Below are positions 8,592 to 16,469 of a stretch of 64,000 nucleotides of DNA, one piece after another. Origin of the DNA: Oscillospiraceae bacterium (lineage in GTDB: Bacteria > Bacillota > Clostridia > Oscillospirales > Ruminococcaceae); NCBI GenBank assembly GCA_017427265.1, contig JAFRTG010000030.1, positions 1-64,000 of the forward strand, in the 5' to 3' direction. The position numbers and the translations under genes are program-made. The notes beneath the pieces are model-generated. The model saw only the letters and a program-made list of their open reading frames with translations, did not search any database and was not told the DNA's origin. The number at the start of each line of letters is the position of its first letter. Positions within the stretch are counted from its first letter, which is position 1.

Positions 8592-9416
8592 TTACGTTTC
8601 ATCCTGTTCCGGCTCCTGTGGGCACTGCGTCAGAATCTTCTGCTTTTCGGCTTCAAATTCCGCGTCCGTCAGGATGCCGATATAGTGCTGCTTTTCCAGT
8701 GCGCGGAGCAGCTTGACCGTATCCGGTGCATGGAGATTCGGGACGGGCTTTCCGAAGGCATCCGCGGGGGGCTTTGCAATCAGAAAATGGATTTTCTTGC
8801 CCATTTCCGTGAACATGTTCTCATGCTCCGTGCGGATATTGTCTGCGGGCTCGTCGGCGTGGAGATCGAAGGTCTTGTGCAGAATCTCCCAGCCGGATTC
8901 CTCGAAATATTCAATGGACTCCGTGAACAGATCGCGGTCATCCGTTTTGAAATGCAGCTCGCCGCGCAGAACGGCTGCATACTGCCGGAGCTGCCGCGGA
9001 TGCGTCAGGCGGCGTTTTTTGTGGCCTTCCTTCGGCCACGGATTGCAGAAATTGATGTAGATGCGGTCAACATTGTCCGCGGGTGTGATGACCTCGGAAA
9101 ACCGTTCGATATTCAGGATGGACAGGCGGATATTGTCCGGTTCCCTGCCGGCCTCTGCAAAGGCGGCTTCGGTTTTGCGCTTGGCCATGCCGAGCATTTC
9201 GCTTTTCATGTCGAGCGCAAGATAATTGTTTTCCGGGTGCAGCACGGCTGCCTGCGAGACCCATCCGCCCTTGCCGCAGCCGAGCTCAACACAGAACGGC
9301 TGCTCCGGTCTGGCGAACTGTTCGCGCCATTTTCCGGCGAGCGCAAATGCATCGTCCATGCAGAACGGTGATGCTGCGATTTCGGGCCGTGCCCATTTTT
9401 TGAATCGGATTCTCAT
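8592..9416 (-). CDS. trmB: tRNA (guanine-N7-)-methyltransferase with SHOCT-like C-terminal tail
   Basis: TrmB adds N7-methyl to G46 of tRNA using S-adenosylmethionine. The SAM-binding loop VELGCGKGGWV is near residue 43, FCNPWPKEGHKKRRL near 122 is the family signature, and FKTDDRDLF follows. The protein is 274 residues, longer than the usual 210-240. The extra C-terminal piece (about 238-270) reads LLRALEKQHYIGILTDAEFE, the pattern of a SHOCT domain. The gene has its own strong promoter at 9467-9495. Confidence 0.9.
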   Translation of the reverse strand: MRIRFKKWARPEIAASPFCMDDAFALAGKWREQFARPEQPFCVELGCGKGGWVSQAAVLHPENNYLALDMKSEMLGMAKRKTEAAFAEAGREPDNIRLSILNIERFSEVITPADNVDRIYINFCNPWPKEGHKKRRLTHPRQLRQYAAVLRGELHFKTDDRDLFTESIEYFEESGWEILHKTFDLHADEPADNIRTEHENMFTEMGKKIHFLIAKPPADAFGKPVPNLHAPDTVKLLRALEKQHYIGILTDAEFEAEKQKILTQCPQEPEQDET

Positions 9417-9466
9417 AATCTGACCTGTCCTTTAACGATTTTTCGGAAAAATATCCACTTGTCTTT

Positions 9467-9495
9467 ATTATAACATATATACCTCTTTTTTTCAA
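9467..9495 (-). promoter_or_regulatory. SigA-type promoter for trmB
   Basis: On the minus strand TTGAAA, a 17-base spacer and TATAAT lie 51 bases upstream of the trmB start. Confidence 0.8.
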
Positions 9496-9537
9496 TGGGT
9501 GTGAGAGAAAAAGGTATCGCGTCTCAGCTTGTCAAAA

Positions 9538-9729
9538 AAAAGGTATCGCTGTGCGATGATTTATGATGAGGGTTTTGTCCTCAAACTCCCACTGGGGACG
9601 TATCTCCAGACCCTATTTCTGTATCAAACAACGCAGTTACAAATATTTCATCAAAGCGGGATTCCAAAGGGTTACGCCCCTTTGGCAGGAGTTAGGGCAG
9701 GACTCCATGATCAATCCATCGGAGATACC
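9538..9729 (+). repeat. Dispersed intergenic repeat, copy 1 (full length)
   Basis: The copy begins GGTATCGCTGTGCGATGAT and ends CGGAGATACC, so it has inverted GGTATC/GATACC ends. A left module (9538-9608) is shared with copies at 46912 and, inverted, at 35128. A right module (9654-9729) is shared with copies at 23080, 29563 and 33534. The right module contains CCAAAGGG/CCCCTTTGG hairpin arms. It fills the gap between trmB and glgA. Confidence 0.75.
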
Positions 9730-9741
9730 TCTTTAATTACA

Positions 9742-9777
9742 GAATGAGGCGCTGATGTTGTCATCAGCGCCTCATTC
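9742..9777 (-). terminator. Hairpin after glgA
   Basis: A perfect 16-base stem (9742-9757 pairing with 9762-9777) with a 4-base loop lies 29 bases after the glgA stop. There is no clear T-run on either side, so it may be a weak or processing hairpin rather than a full terminator. Confidence 0.6.
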
Positions 9778-9806
9778 TCAATCAACTGCTGCGGAATCAT
9801 ACCGCA

Positions 9807-11240
9807 TTATTGGTTCCAGCCCTCCAGCTCCTTATAGAGGCCGAGATAAAGCTCTGCGGAGGAAGCCCAGCTGAAGTCCTCGGACATCGCGTTCTTCCGG
9901 ATCTCCGCCCAGAACGGCTTATTCTCATAGGCGCCCTTTGCGCGCAGGCAGGCGCCGAGCATATCATGCGCATTGTAGGTCTTGAACGTGAAGCCGGTAC
10001 CGTTTTCGCCGCCCGCATCGCGGACAGAATCGCGCAGACCGCCGGTCTCCCGGACGATCGGCATGGTGCCGTAACGCATGGCGTACATCTGTGCAAGGCC
10101 GCACGGCTCACTCTGCGAGGGCATCAGGAACATGTCGCAGCCGGCGTAAAGCCGCCGTGCGAGCTGCGGGAAGAACCCGATTGTCACGCTGACAGCCTGC
10201 GGATAGCGCCATGCCATCTCCTTGAAGAAATCCTCGTAGATTCGCTCGCCGCTGCCGAGTACGGCAAAATGGAAACCGTCGTGCACCATTTCCTCAAAGA
10301 CGTAGCGAATCAGGTCAATGCCCTTGTGTGCGACAAACCGCGTGCAGATGCCGATCAGCGGCTGATCGTCCTCCGGCAGACCGAGCTCCTGCTGCAGTGC
10401 GCGTTTGCAGGCAGCCTTGCCGGAGGGATCCTTCACGCTGAAATGCCGATACGGTTCTGCCAGCGCATCATCGGTCTCCGGGTTGTAGCTTTCGACGTCG
10501 ATACCGTTGAGGAAGCCGGTCAGCTTATACTGCTTGTTGGTCAGTGCGCGGTCGAGCCCGTGCGAATACCACGGATCGAGAATCTCCCATGCGTAGCTCG
10601 GCGAAACCGTCGTGATCTTGTCCGCGGTTTCAATCGCGCCCTTCATCATGTTGACATTGCCGTCATATTCCAGCAGATTCGCATGATACATCGGAATGCC
10701 CATCAGCTCGTTGAGCACCTCTTTGCCGTATTTGCCCTGATAGGCGATGTTATGGATCGTGAACACCGTATGGATATTGTCAAAGCCCTCCTGATACTTG
10801 TAGAAGATCTGATAATAAACCGGTGTCAGCGCAGTCTGCCAGTCGTTGCAGTTGATGACCGCAGGCTTGAAGTCGATCACGCGGAGCATTTCCAGAATGG
10901 CGCGGCTGAAGAACACAAAGCGTTCGCAGTCGTCGTAGAAGCCGTAAATGCCGTCGCGCTTGAAATAATACTCATTGTCAATGAAGTAATAGGTCACGCC
11001 CTGATATACCGCGGAAAAAATGCCGCAGTACTGCTTTCTCCATGCCACATCGACCGTGATCGAGGTGATAAAGGTCATGTCCTTGCGCAGATCCTCGCCG
11101 ATGGCTTTGTACAGCGGAATGACGACGCGGCAGTCATGTCCCTTTTTGTTCAGTGCAAGCGGCAGTGCGCCTGCAACATCTGCAAGGCCGCCGGATGCGA
11201 CATAAGGTCTTGCTTCACTTGCTGCATATAAAATATTCAT
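9807..11240 (-). CDS. glgA: Glycogen synthase (ADP-glucose, GT5)
   Basis: This 477-residue GT5 enzyme elongates alpha-1,4-glucan from ADP-glucose. The N-terminal motif that is often KxGGL reads YVASGGLADVAGALP, so the lysine position is occupied by alanine or serine. The C-terminal donor site has PSQSEPCGLAQMYAMRYGT with the conserved glutamate, near residue 377. The start at 11240 is set by GGAGGG 6-7 bases upstream and by family alignment (MNILYAASEARPY). It is the last gene of glgB-glgC-glgD-glgA, 122 bases after glgD. Confidence 0.93.
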   Translation of the reverse strand: MNILYAASEARPYVASGGLADVAGALPLALNKKGHDCRVVIPLYKAIGEDLRKDMTFITSITVDVAWRKQYCGIFSAVYQGVTYYFIDNEYYFKRDGIYGFYDDCERFVFFSRAILEMLRVIDFKPAVINCNDWQTALTPVYYQIFYKYQEGFDNIHTVFTIHNIAYQGKYGKEVLNELMGIPMYHANLLEYDGNVNMMKGAIETADKITTVSPSYAWEILDPWYSHGLDRALTNKQYKLTGFLNGIDVESYNPETDDALAEPYRHFSVKDPSGKAACKRALQQELGLPEDDQPLIGICTRFVAHKGIDLIRYVFEEMVHDGFHFAVLGSGERIYEDFFKEMAWRYPQAVSVTIGFFPQLARRLYAGCDMFLMPSQSEPCGLAQMYAMRYGTMPIVRETGGLRDSVRDAGGENGTGFTFKTYNAHDMLGACLRAKGAYENKPFWAEIRKNAMSEDFSWASSAELYLGLYKELEGWNQ

Positions 11241-11362
11241 AAGTTGCCCTCCGTGTTGGAATGCGGAACGGCAGTTTGTATGCAGGAGCCGTTTCCGCAT
11301 CTGATATCCCGTTCCGTATGCAGGCGCCTGAAATGCAGCGCATTCACGCACCTGTTTCGCCG

Positions 11363-12487
11363 TCAGATCTGTGCGCCTTTTCCGATAAAGAGCGGATAGC
11401 CCACAGAGCCGGTCAGCTGACGCTCATCTGCAATCAGGACATTCTTATCCGTGATGACATTGCGGATGGAGCAGCGCTCGCCGATAACGCCGGCCTGCGT
11501 GATGATGGAATCCCGGACAACGGAGCCTTTTCCGATCCGCACACCGCGGAACAGCACACAGTTTTCGACCTTTCCTTCAATGATGCAGCCGTCTGCAATC
11601 AAAGAATTCTTGATATGGGATTCCAGTCCGAAATGAACCGGCGCATTGTCCTTGGTTTTGGTCAGGATCGGGGCATTTTTCGCAAAGATCGCATTGCGCT
11701 TTGCAGTGTCCAGCAGCTCCAGATTTGCCTGGAAATAGGATGCGAGCGAGTCGATCTTGGAATAGTAATTCTTGTGCTCATAGGCAAGAATCTTATAGCC
11801 TGCACTGCGGTCCAGCAGGATATCCTTGCGCAGACTTGTCCGGTTGCGGCTGATGGATTCCTTGACGATTCTGCGCAGGAAATCACGGCTCATGATATAC
11901 ATGTCAAGGCCGAGGCTGCAGCTGCCGGTCATCGGCGGATTGATCGTCACATCGTTGACAAAGCCGTCGCCGCCGATCCCGAAAATGGTGGCCGAGGTAC
12001 CCCTTGACTGGTCATAATAGCCCTTTGCATAGACCGCGGTGATATCCGCGCCTGCAGCGATATGTGCTTCGACAGCCGGGCGGAAGTCAATGTTTGTCAC
12101 GATATTGCAGTCAGAAAGCACGACATAATCGGCATTGGAGTGCTCCACGAAGCTCCAGACATTGCCGAGCGCATCCATTTTTCCGTGATAGATTGTGGAG
12201 CTGGTGTGGCTGTAAGGCGGCAGCAGATGCAGTCCGCCCTTTTTTCTTGCGAGATCCCACTCTCTGCCGGAGCCGACATGGTCCAGCAGCGAGCCGTAAT
12301 TGCTCTTGGTGATGACGCCGACCTGCGAAATGCCGGAATTGACAAAATTCGAGAGCGGAAAGTCGATCAGCCGGTATCTGCCGCCGAACGGCACCGAGCC
12401 CATTGTACGGTTCTTGGTGAGATCGAAAATAGCTTCATCATGGATACTGGCAAAGACCAGTCCCAGAACATTTTGATTGATTCCCAT
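11363..12487 (-). CDS. glgD: Glucose-1-phosphate adenylyltransferase subunit GlgD
   Basis: This 374-residue protein is the second, usually regulatory, ADP-glucose pyrophosphorylase subunit found in Firmicutes. The N-terminal nucleotidyltransferase fold keeps [14 protein letters not shown], but the GlgC-type GGxGxRL loop is missing and the start reads GLVFASIHDEA. The C-terminal part shows left-handed beta-helix hexapeptide repeats (IKNSLIADGCIIEGKV). It would form heterotetramers with GlgC. GGAGG lies before the ATG, and it is 26 bases after glgC. Confidence 0.93.
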   Translation of the reverse strand: MGINQNVLGLVFASIHDEAIFDLTKNRTMGSVPFGGRYRLIDFPLSNFVNSGISQVGVITKSNYGSLLDHVGSGREWDLARKKGGLHLLPPYSHTSSTIYHGKMDALGNVWSFVEHSNADYVVLSDCNIVTNIDFRPAVEAHIAAGADITAVYAKGYYDQSRGTSATIFGIGGDGFVNDVTINPPMTGSCSLGLDMYIMSRDFLRRIVKESISRNRTSLRKDILLDRSAGYKILAYEHKNYYSKIDSLASYFQANLELLDTAKRNAIFAKNAPILTKTKDNAPVHFGLESHIKNSLIADGCIIEGKVENCVLFRGVRIGKGSVVRDSIITQAGVIGERCSIRNVITDKNVLIADERQLTGSVGYPLFIGKGAQI

Positions 12488-12513
12488 TGGTAAACCTCCG
12501 TTTTCAGCTGCGC

Positions 12514-13722
12514 TCAGATTGATTCGGAGAGAATCTGCTTCGGCGCGACCTCTTTTCCTTCGCTGACAGTGATTCTGTGTCCGGTCACGGCAATGCCCCA
12601 GTTGCTGCGGGATTCACCTGCAAACTCCTCCGGACTTCTGCCGACATGCGCGTTCTCACCGATGACGCAGTCCTCACCCACGATGGCATATTCCACGACG
12701 GCGCCCGCCTTGATGACGGTGCCCGGCATCACAACGCTGTACTGGACGGTGGCGCCCTCTTCGATTGTCACGCCGCCGAAGATCACAGAAAAATCGACCT
12801 TTCCGCCGATGACGGAGCCTTCTGTAATCATGGAGTTTTCAATCTCGGCGGTTTCACTGATATACTGCGGGGGCAGATTGCTGTGCCGCGAATAAATCCG
12901 CCATGATTTATCGTAGAAATTGAGCTGCTCTGCCGGCGCCAGCAGATCCATATTGGCATCCCAGAGCGAATCCAGCGTGCCGACGTCCTTCCAGTAGCCC
13001 TCAAAGGTATAGGCGTAGAGGCGCTCGCCGTTGTTCAGCATGGACGGAATGATATCCTTGCCGAAGTCCTTGGAGCCGGTGTTCGCATTTTCATTCTCAA
13101 TGAGATATTTTTTCAGCTTGCTCCATGTGAACACATAGATGCCCATGGAAGCAAGCGTTGAGCGCGGTACAGCAGGCTTTTCCTCAAATTCTGTAATGCG
13201 CATTTCCTCATCGCAGATCATGATGCCCATGCGGGATGCCTCCGAGCGCGGGACGTCCAGCACGGCGATGGTCAGATCGGCCTTCTGCGCCTTGTGGTAA
13301 TCGACCATTTTCGCATAATCCATTTTATAGATATGGTCGCCGCCGAGCACAACGACGTATTCCGGATCGTAGCGCTCGATGAAGCTGATATTCTGATAGA
13401 TCGCATTCGCGGTGCCTTCGTACCACGATGCGCCGGAATTGCTCTCATAGGGCGGGAGCACATGCACGCCGCCGTTCATGCGGTCCAGATCCCACGGCTC
13501 GCCGTTGCCGATGTACTCATTGAGCACCAGCGGCTGATACTGCGTCAGAACGCCGACCGTATCAATGCCGGAATTTGTGCAGTTGGAAAGCGGGAAATCA
13601 ATCAGCCGGTATTTTCCGCCGAACGGCACGGCAGGCTTTGCCATGTCCTTTGTCAGCGCGTAGAGTCTGCTGCCCTGTCCGCCTGCGAGGAGCATTGCCA
13701 CGACTTCTTTTTTTGTATTCAT
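12514..13722 (-). CDS. glgC: Glucose-1-phosphate adenylyltransferase (ADP-glucose pyrophosphorylase)
   Basis: This 402-residue catalytic subunit makes ADP-glucose from ATP and glucose-1-phosphate, the committed step of glycogen synthesis. The ATP loop [15 protein letters not shown] is near residue 10, [15 protein letters not shown] follows, and [12 protein letters not shown] carries the metal-binding aspartate near 141. A hexapeptide-repeat beta-helix forms the C-terminal third. AAGGAGG precedes the start. It lies between glgB and glgD with short gaps. Confidence 0.95.
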   Translation of the reverse strand: MNTKKEVVAMLLAGGQGSRLYALTKDMAKPAVPFGGKYRLIDFPLSNCTNSGIDTVGVLTQYQPLVLNEYIGNGEPWDLDRMNGGVHVLPPYESNSGASWYEGTANAIYQNISFIERYDPEYVVVLGGDHIYKMDYAKMVDYHKAQKADLTIAVLDVPRSEASRMGIMICDEEMRITEFEEKPAVPRSTLASMGIYVFTWSKLKKYLIENENANTGSKDFGKDIIPSMLNNGERLYAYTFEGYWKDVGTLDSLWDANMDLLAPAEQLNFYDKSWRIYSRHSNLPPQYISETAEIENSMITEGSVIGGKVDFSVIFGGVTIEEGATVQYSVVMPGTVIKAGAVVEYAIVGEDCVIGENAHVGRSPEEFAGESRSNWGIAVTGHRITVSEGKEVAPKQILSESI

Positions 13723-13749
13723 AGGGTTTACGCCTCCTTCAGTGATGCA

Positions 13750-15978
13750 TCATTGCTCCTTGCTTTCTTTTTTGGAGCGGGTTCGCTTGGATTTCTTTTT
13801 CTCCTCCGCGGGAGCTTTCTCCGCTGCTGCGGATTTTTTGGAGCGCTTCGGCTTTTCTGCCGCGGGCTTTTCAGCGGCGGTTTTCTTCGCGGAGCGCTTC
13901 GGCTTCGGTGCTTCAGCGGCTGCGGCCTTTTCCGGAGCTGCCTTTTCCGCCGCGGCTTTCTTTGTGCGCTTCGGTTTTTCGGCTGCGGGCTTTTCCGCGG
14001 CCTTCTTCGCGGTATGCTTCGGTGCCTTTGCCGCTGCGCTCTCTTCCGGATCGGATTTCTTTGTCCGTGTCTTTTTCGGTGTCAGCTTGAAATACTGCAC
14101 GGAAAGCGGCGGAAGCGTCAGTGCGATCGACTGGTCAAAGCCGTGCATCGGCTCTTCCTCGGACTTTACCTTTTTCAGTGCGGTTCCGCTGCCGCCGAAG
14201 GTCTCTGCATCCGAATCGAATACCAGCGTATACGTTCCGGACTGCGGCACACCGATCCGGTAATGCTCGCGTCCGACGGGAACAAAATTGCATACGGCAA
14301 TGATCTCGTTTCCGCTGTCGTCGATACGGCGGAAGGCGATGACGCTCTGCCGGTAATCGTCGTTGGAGATCCAGCTGAAGCCCTTCCACGAATCGTCGTT
14401 TTCCCAGAGCGGCGCGTTCTCGCGGTAGAATTTGTTGAGCGCCTTAGAGAATTCGAGCAGTGTTTTATGGTTCGGATAATCGAGCATGAACCATTCCAGC
14501 TCGGATTTATAGTTCCACTCTCTGCGCTGGCCGAATTCCTGGCCCATAAAGAGCAGCTTCTTGCCGGGATGTGCAAACATATAGCACAGAAATGCGCGGT
14601 AGGAAGCGAATTTCTGCTCATCGGTGCCGGGCATCTTCTCGATCATTGAGCATTTGCCGTGGACGATCTCATCATGCGAGATCGGCAGCACGTAATTTTC
14701 GGAGAAACAATAGAAGAACGAGAAGGTCAGCTTGTCGTGATTGAACGCGCGGTAAAGCGGATCCATCGACATATAGGAGAGCATATCGTTCATCCAGCCC
14801 ATATTCCACTTGAAGTTGAAGCCCAGTCCGCCGATATCGGTCGGCTTGGTCACGAGCGGCCATGCGGTCGATTCCTCGGCAATCATCAGCACATCGGGAT
14901 GCCGTGCGAAAACAGCCTCATTCAGCTGCTTGAGGAATGCAACTGCTTCCAGATTTTCGCGGCCGCCGTTGACATTCGGGCGCCATTCGCCGTCCCGGCG
15001 GTCATAATCGAGATAGAGCATAGATGCAACGGCATCCACGCGCAGACCGTCGATGTGGAACGAGTCGAGCCAGTAGCAGGCCGAGGAGATCAGGAACGAG
15101 CAGATCTCCGGCCGGCCGTAGTCGAACACTCTGGTGCCCCAGCCCTTGTGCTCCCGCTTGAGCGGATCGGTATATTCATAAAGGCATGCGCCGTCGAATT
15201 CGCAGAGTCCCTGCTCGTCCTTCGGGAAGTGCGCCGGCACCCAGTCCAGAATGACGCCGATGCCCGCCTGATGGAACATGTCGATCATCGCGCGGAAGTC
15301 ATCCGGTGTTCCGAAGCGCGAGGTCGGTGCAAAGTAGCCCGTCACCTGATAGCCCCATGAGCCGTCATACGGATACTCCGTCAGCGGCATGAACTCGATA
15401 TGCGTATAGGACAGATCCTTCATATACGGGATCATCTGCTTTGCAAATTCCCGGTAACTGAGCGGATTGCCGTCCTCATAGGTGCGCCATGAATCAAAGT
15501 GCACCTCGTAGATATTCATCGGGGATTTATAGATATTCGTTTCCGCCTTCTGCTTGAGCCATTTGTCGTCCTTCCACTGATAGGAAGATGCAAACAGCTT
15601 GGTCGCATTCTGCGGCGCGGTTTCGTAGTGCTGACCGTAGGGATCGTTTTTCAGCAGCACCTCACCGGATTTGGTGAGAATACTGAACTTATAGAGTGTG
15701 AACGGCGGCAGGAGATCAAGCGCGGCCTCCCAGATTCCGTCCGCGACCGGCAGCATCGTATTTGCATGGCGGTTCCATTCGTTGAAATCACCGACGACAG
15801 AGACATCTATGGCGTTGGGCGCCCAGACGCGAAACACTGTTTTTTCTATTCCGTCCCGGATTTCGGTGTGTGCACCGAAGAAGCGCTGTGCTTCATAATT
15901 TCTGCCCTCAAAAAACAGGTGCAGCGGGAACGCATTCGGATTCTGCTCCGCGTTTTGCTTTGTCTGTTCTGTATTCAT
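13750..15978 (-). CDS. glgB: 1,4-alpha-glucan branching enzyme with a histone-H1-like tail
   Basis: This GH13 branching enzyme makes alpha-1,6 branches in glycogen. It has an N-terminal CBM48 region (about 20-125), then the barrel with DWVPAHF, DGLRVDAVASMLYLDY (nucleophile aspartate), MIAEESTAW (acid/base glutamate) and PISHDEIVHGK. Unlike normal GlgB it carries about 108 extra C-terminal residues (about 635-742, DNA 13753-14076). These are almost wholly Lys, Ala, Glu, Pro, Ser and Arg, with repeated AAEKPAAEKPKR units. AGGAGG precedes the start. It is the first gene of the glycogen operon, behind a promoter at 16112-16140. Confidence 0.93.
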   Translation of the reverse strand: MNTEQTKQNAEQNPNAFPLHLFFEGRNYEAQRFFGAHTEIRDGIEKTVFRVWAPNAIDVSVVGDFNEWNRHANTMLPVADGIWEAALDLLPPFTLYKFSILTKSGEVLLKNDPYGQHYETAPQNATKLFASSYQWKDDKWLKQKAETNIYKSPMNIYEVHFDSWRTYEDGNPLSYREFAKQMIPYMKDLSYTHIEFMPLTEYPYDGSWGYQVTGYFAPTSRFGTPDDFRAMIDMFHQAGIGVILDWVPAHFPKDEQGLCEFDGACLYEYTDPLKREHKGWGTRVFDYGRPEICSFLISSACYWLDSFHIDGLRVDAVASMLYLDYDRRDGEWRPNVNGGRENLEAVAFLKQLNEAVFARHPDVLMIAEESTAWPLVTKPTDIGGLGFNFKWNMGWMNDMLSYMSMDPLYRAFNHDKLTFSFFYCFSENYVLPISHDEIVHGKCSMIEKMPGTDEQKFASYRAFLCYMFAHPGKKLLFMGQEFGQRREWNYKSELEWFMLDYPNHKTLLEFSKALNKFYRENAPLWENDDSWKGFSWISNDDYRQSVIAFRRIDDSGNEIIAVCNFVPVGREHYRIGVPQSGTYTLVFDSDAETFGGSGTALKKVKSEEEPMHGFDQSIALTLPPLSVQYFKLTPKKTRTKKSDPEESAAAKAPKHTAKKAAEKPAAEKPKRTKKAAAEKAAPEKAAAAEAPKPKRSAKKTAAEKPAAEKPKRSKKSAAAEKAPAEEKKKSKRTRSKKESKEQ

Positions 15979-16469
15979 GTGTTCCTCCTGAAACGGCTCC
16001 GGCTGCTGCGGGCGCCGGACGTTTTCCTCATTGCTTTCACGGCATTTGTTTTATTTTGAATCTCGTGCAGATTGCGCAAAATCGCAATACACGACAATAC
16101 ACCGTATATACATTTTACCATAGAATTGCCCAAACTGCAAGTGTTTTTGCAATTTAATGGAAATTTCGGAGAATCGGACAATTTTCACCACTGTTTTTGT
16201 ATATTCTGACAACTGTTAACATCTGGTTTGAAAAAAATCTGCGAAATATTACCGAATGTACAAGGTTTCGAAAGCTGTTTTGTTATTTTTGATATTTATT
16301 CATTCTGCATGTCCTGTACATAATCGCTTGCAATTTTGTACAAAATGTATGCACAGAACGGACCGGCCTGCGCAGCTTTTTGTTGCATTTTTGTACCATA
16401 TCAGACGCTTTCTGTGCAGCGGCATTTTTCTGCGGCGCTTCCGCAATATGATTCCGAAAAATGACGGGA
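15979..16469. other. Long AT-rich gap between spoIIE and glgB
   Basis: This 491-base gap holds the glgB promoter and leader near its left end. The rest (about 16141-16469) is AT-rich with several TGTACA-type words (for example around 16259, 16315 and 16337). I see no open gene and no convincing spoIIE terminator in it. Confidence 0.5.
16112..16140 (-). promoter_or_regulatory. Promoter of the glycogen operon
   Basis: On the minus strand TTGCAG, a 17-base spacer and TAAAAT lie about 130 bases upstream of the glgB start, leaving a long leader. Confidence 0.65.

Noticed and set aside
13753-14076. Direct repeats in glgB as a CRISPR array
   Set aside because: The repeats are in-frame protein repeats of varying spacing without unique spacers.
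13294-14649. Plus-strand frame opposite glgC/glgB rich in Cys, Phe and Gly
   Set aside because: It is the complement of the Lys/Ala-rich GlgB tail and glgC, so its odd composition comes from the antisense strand.
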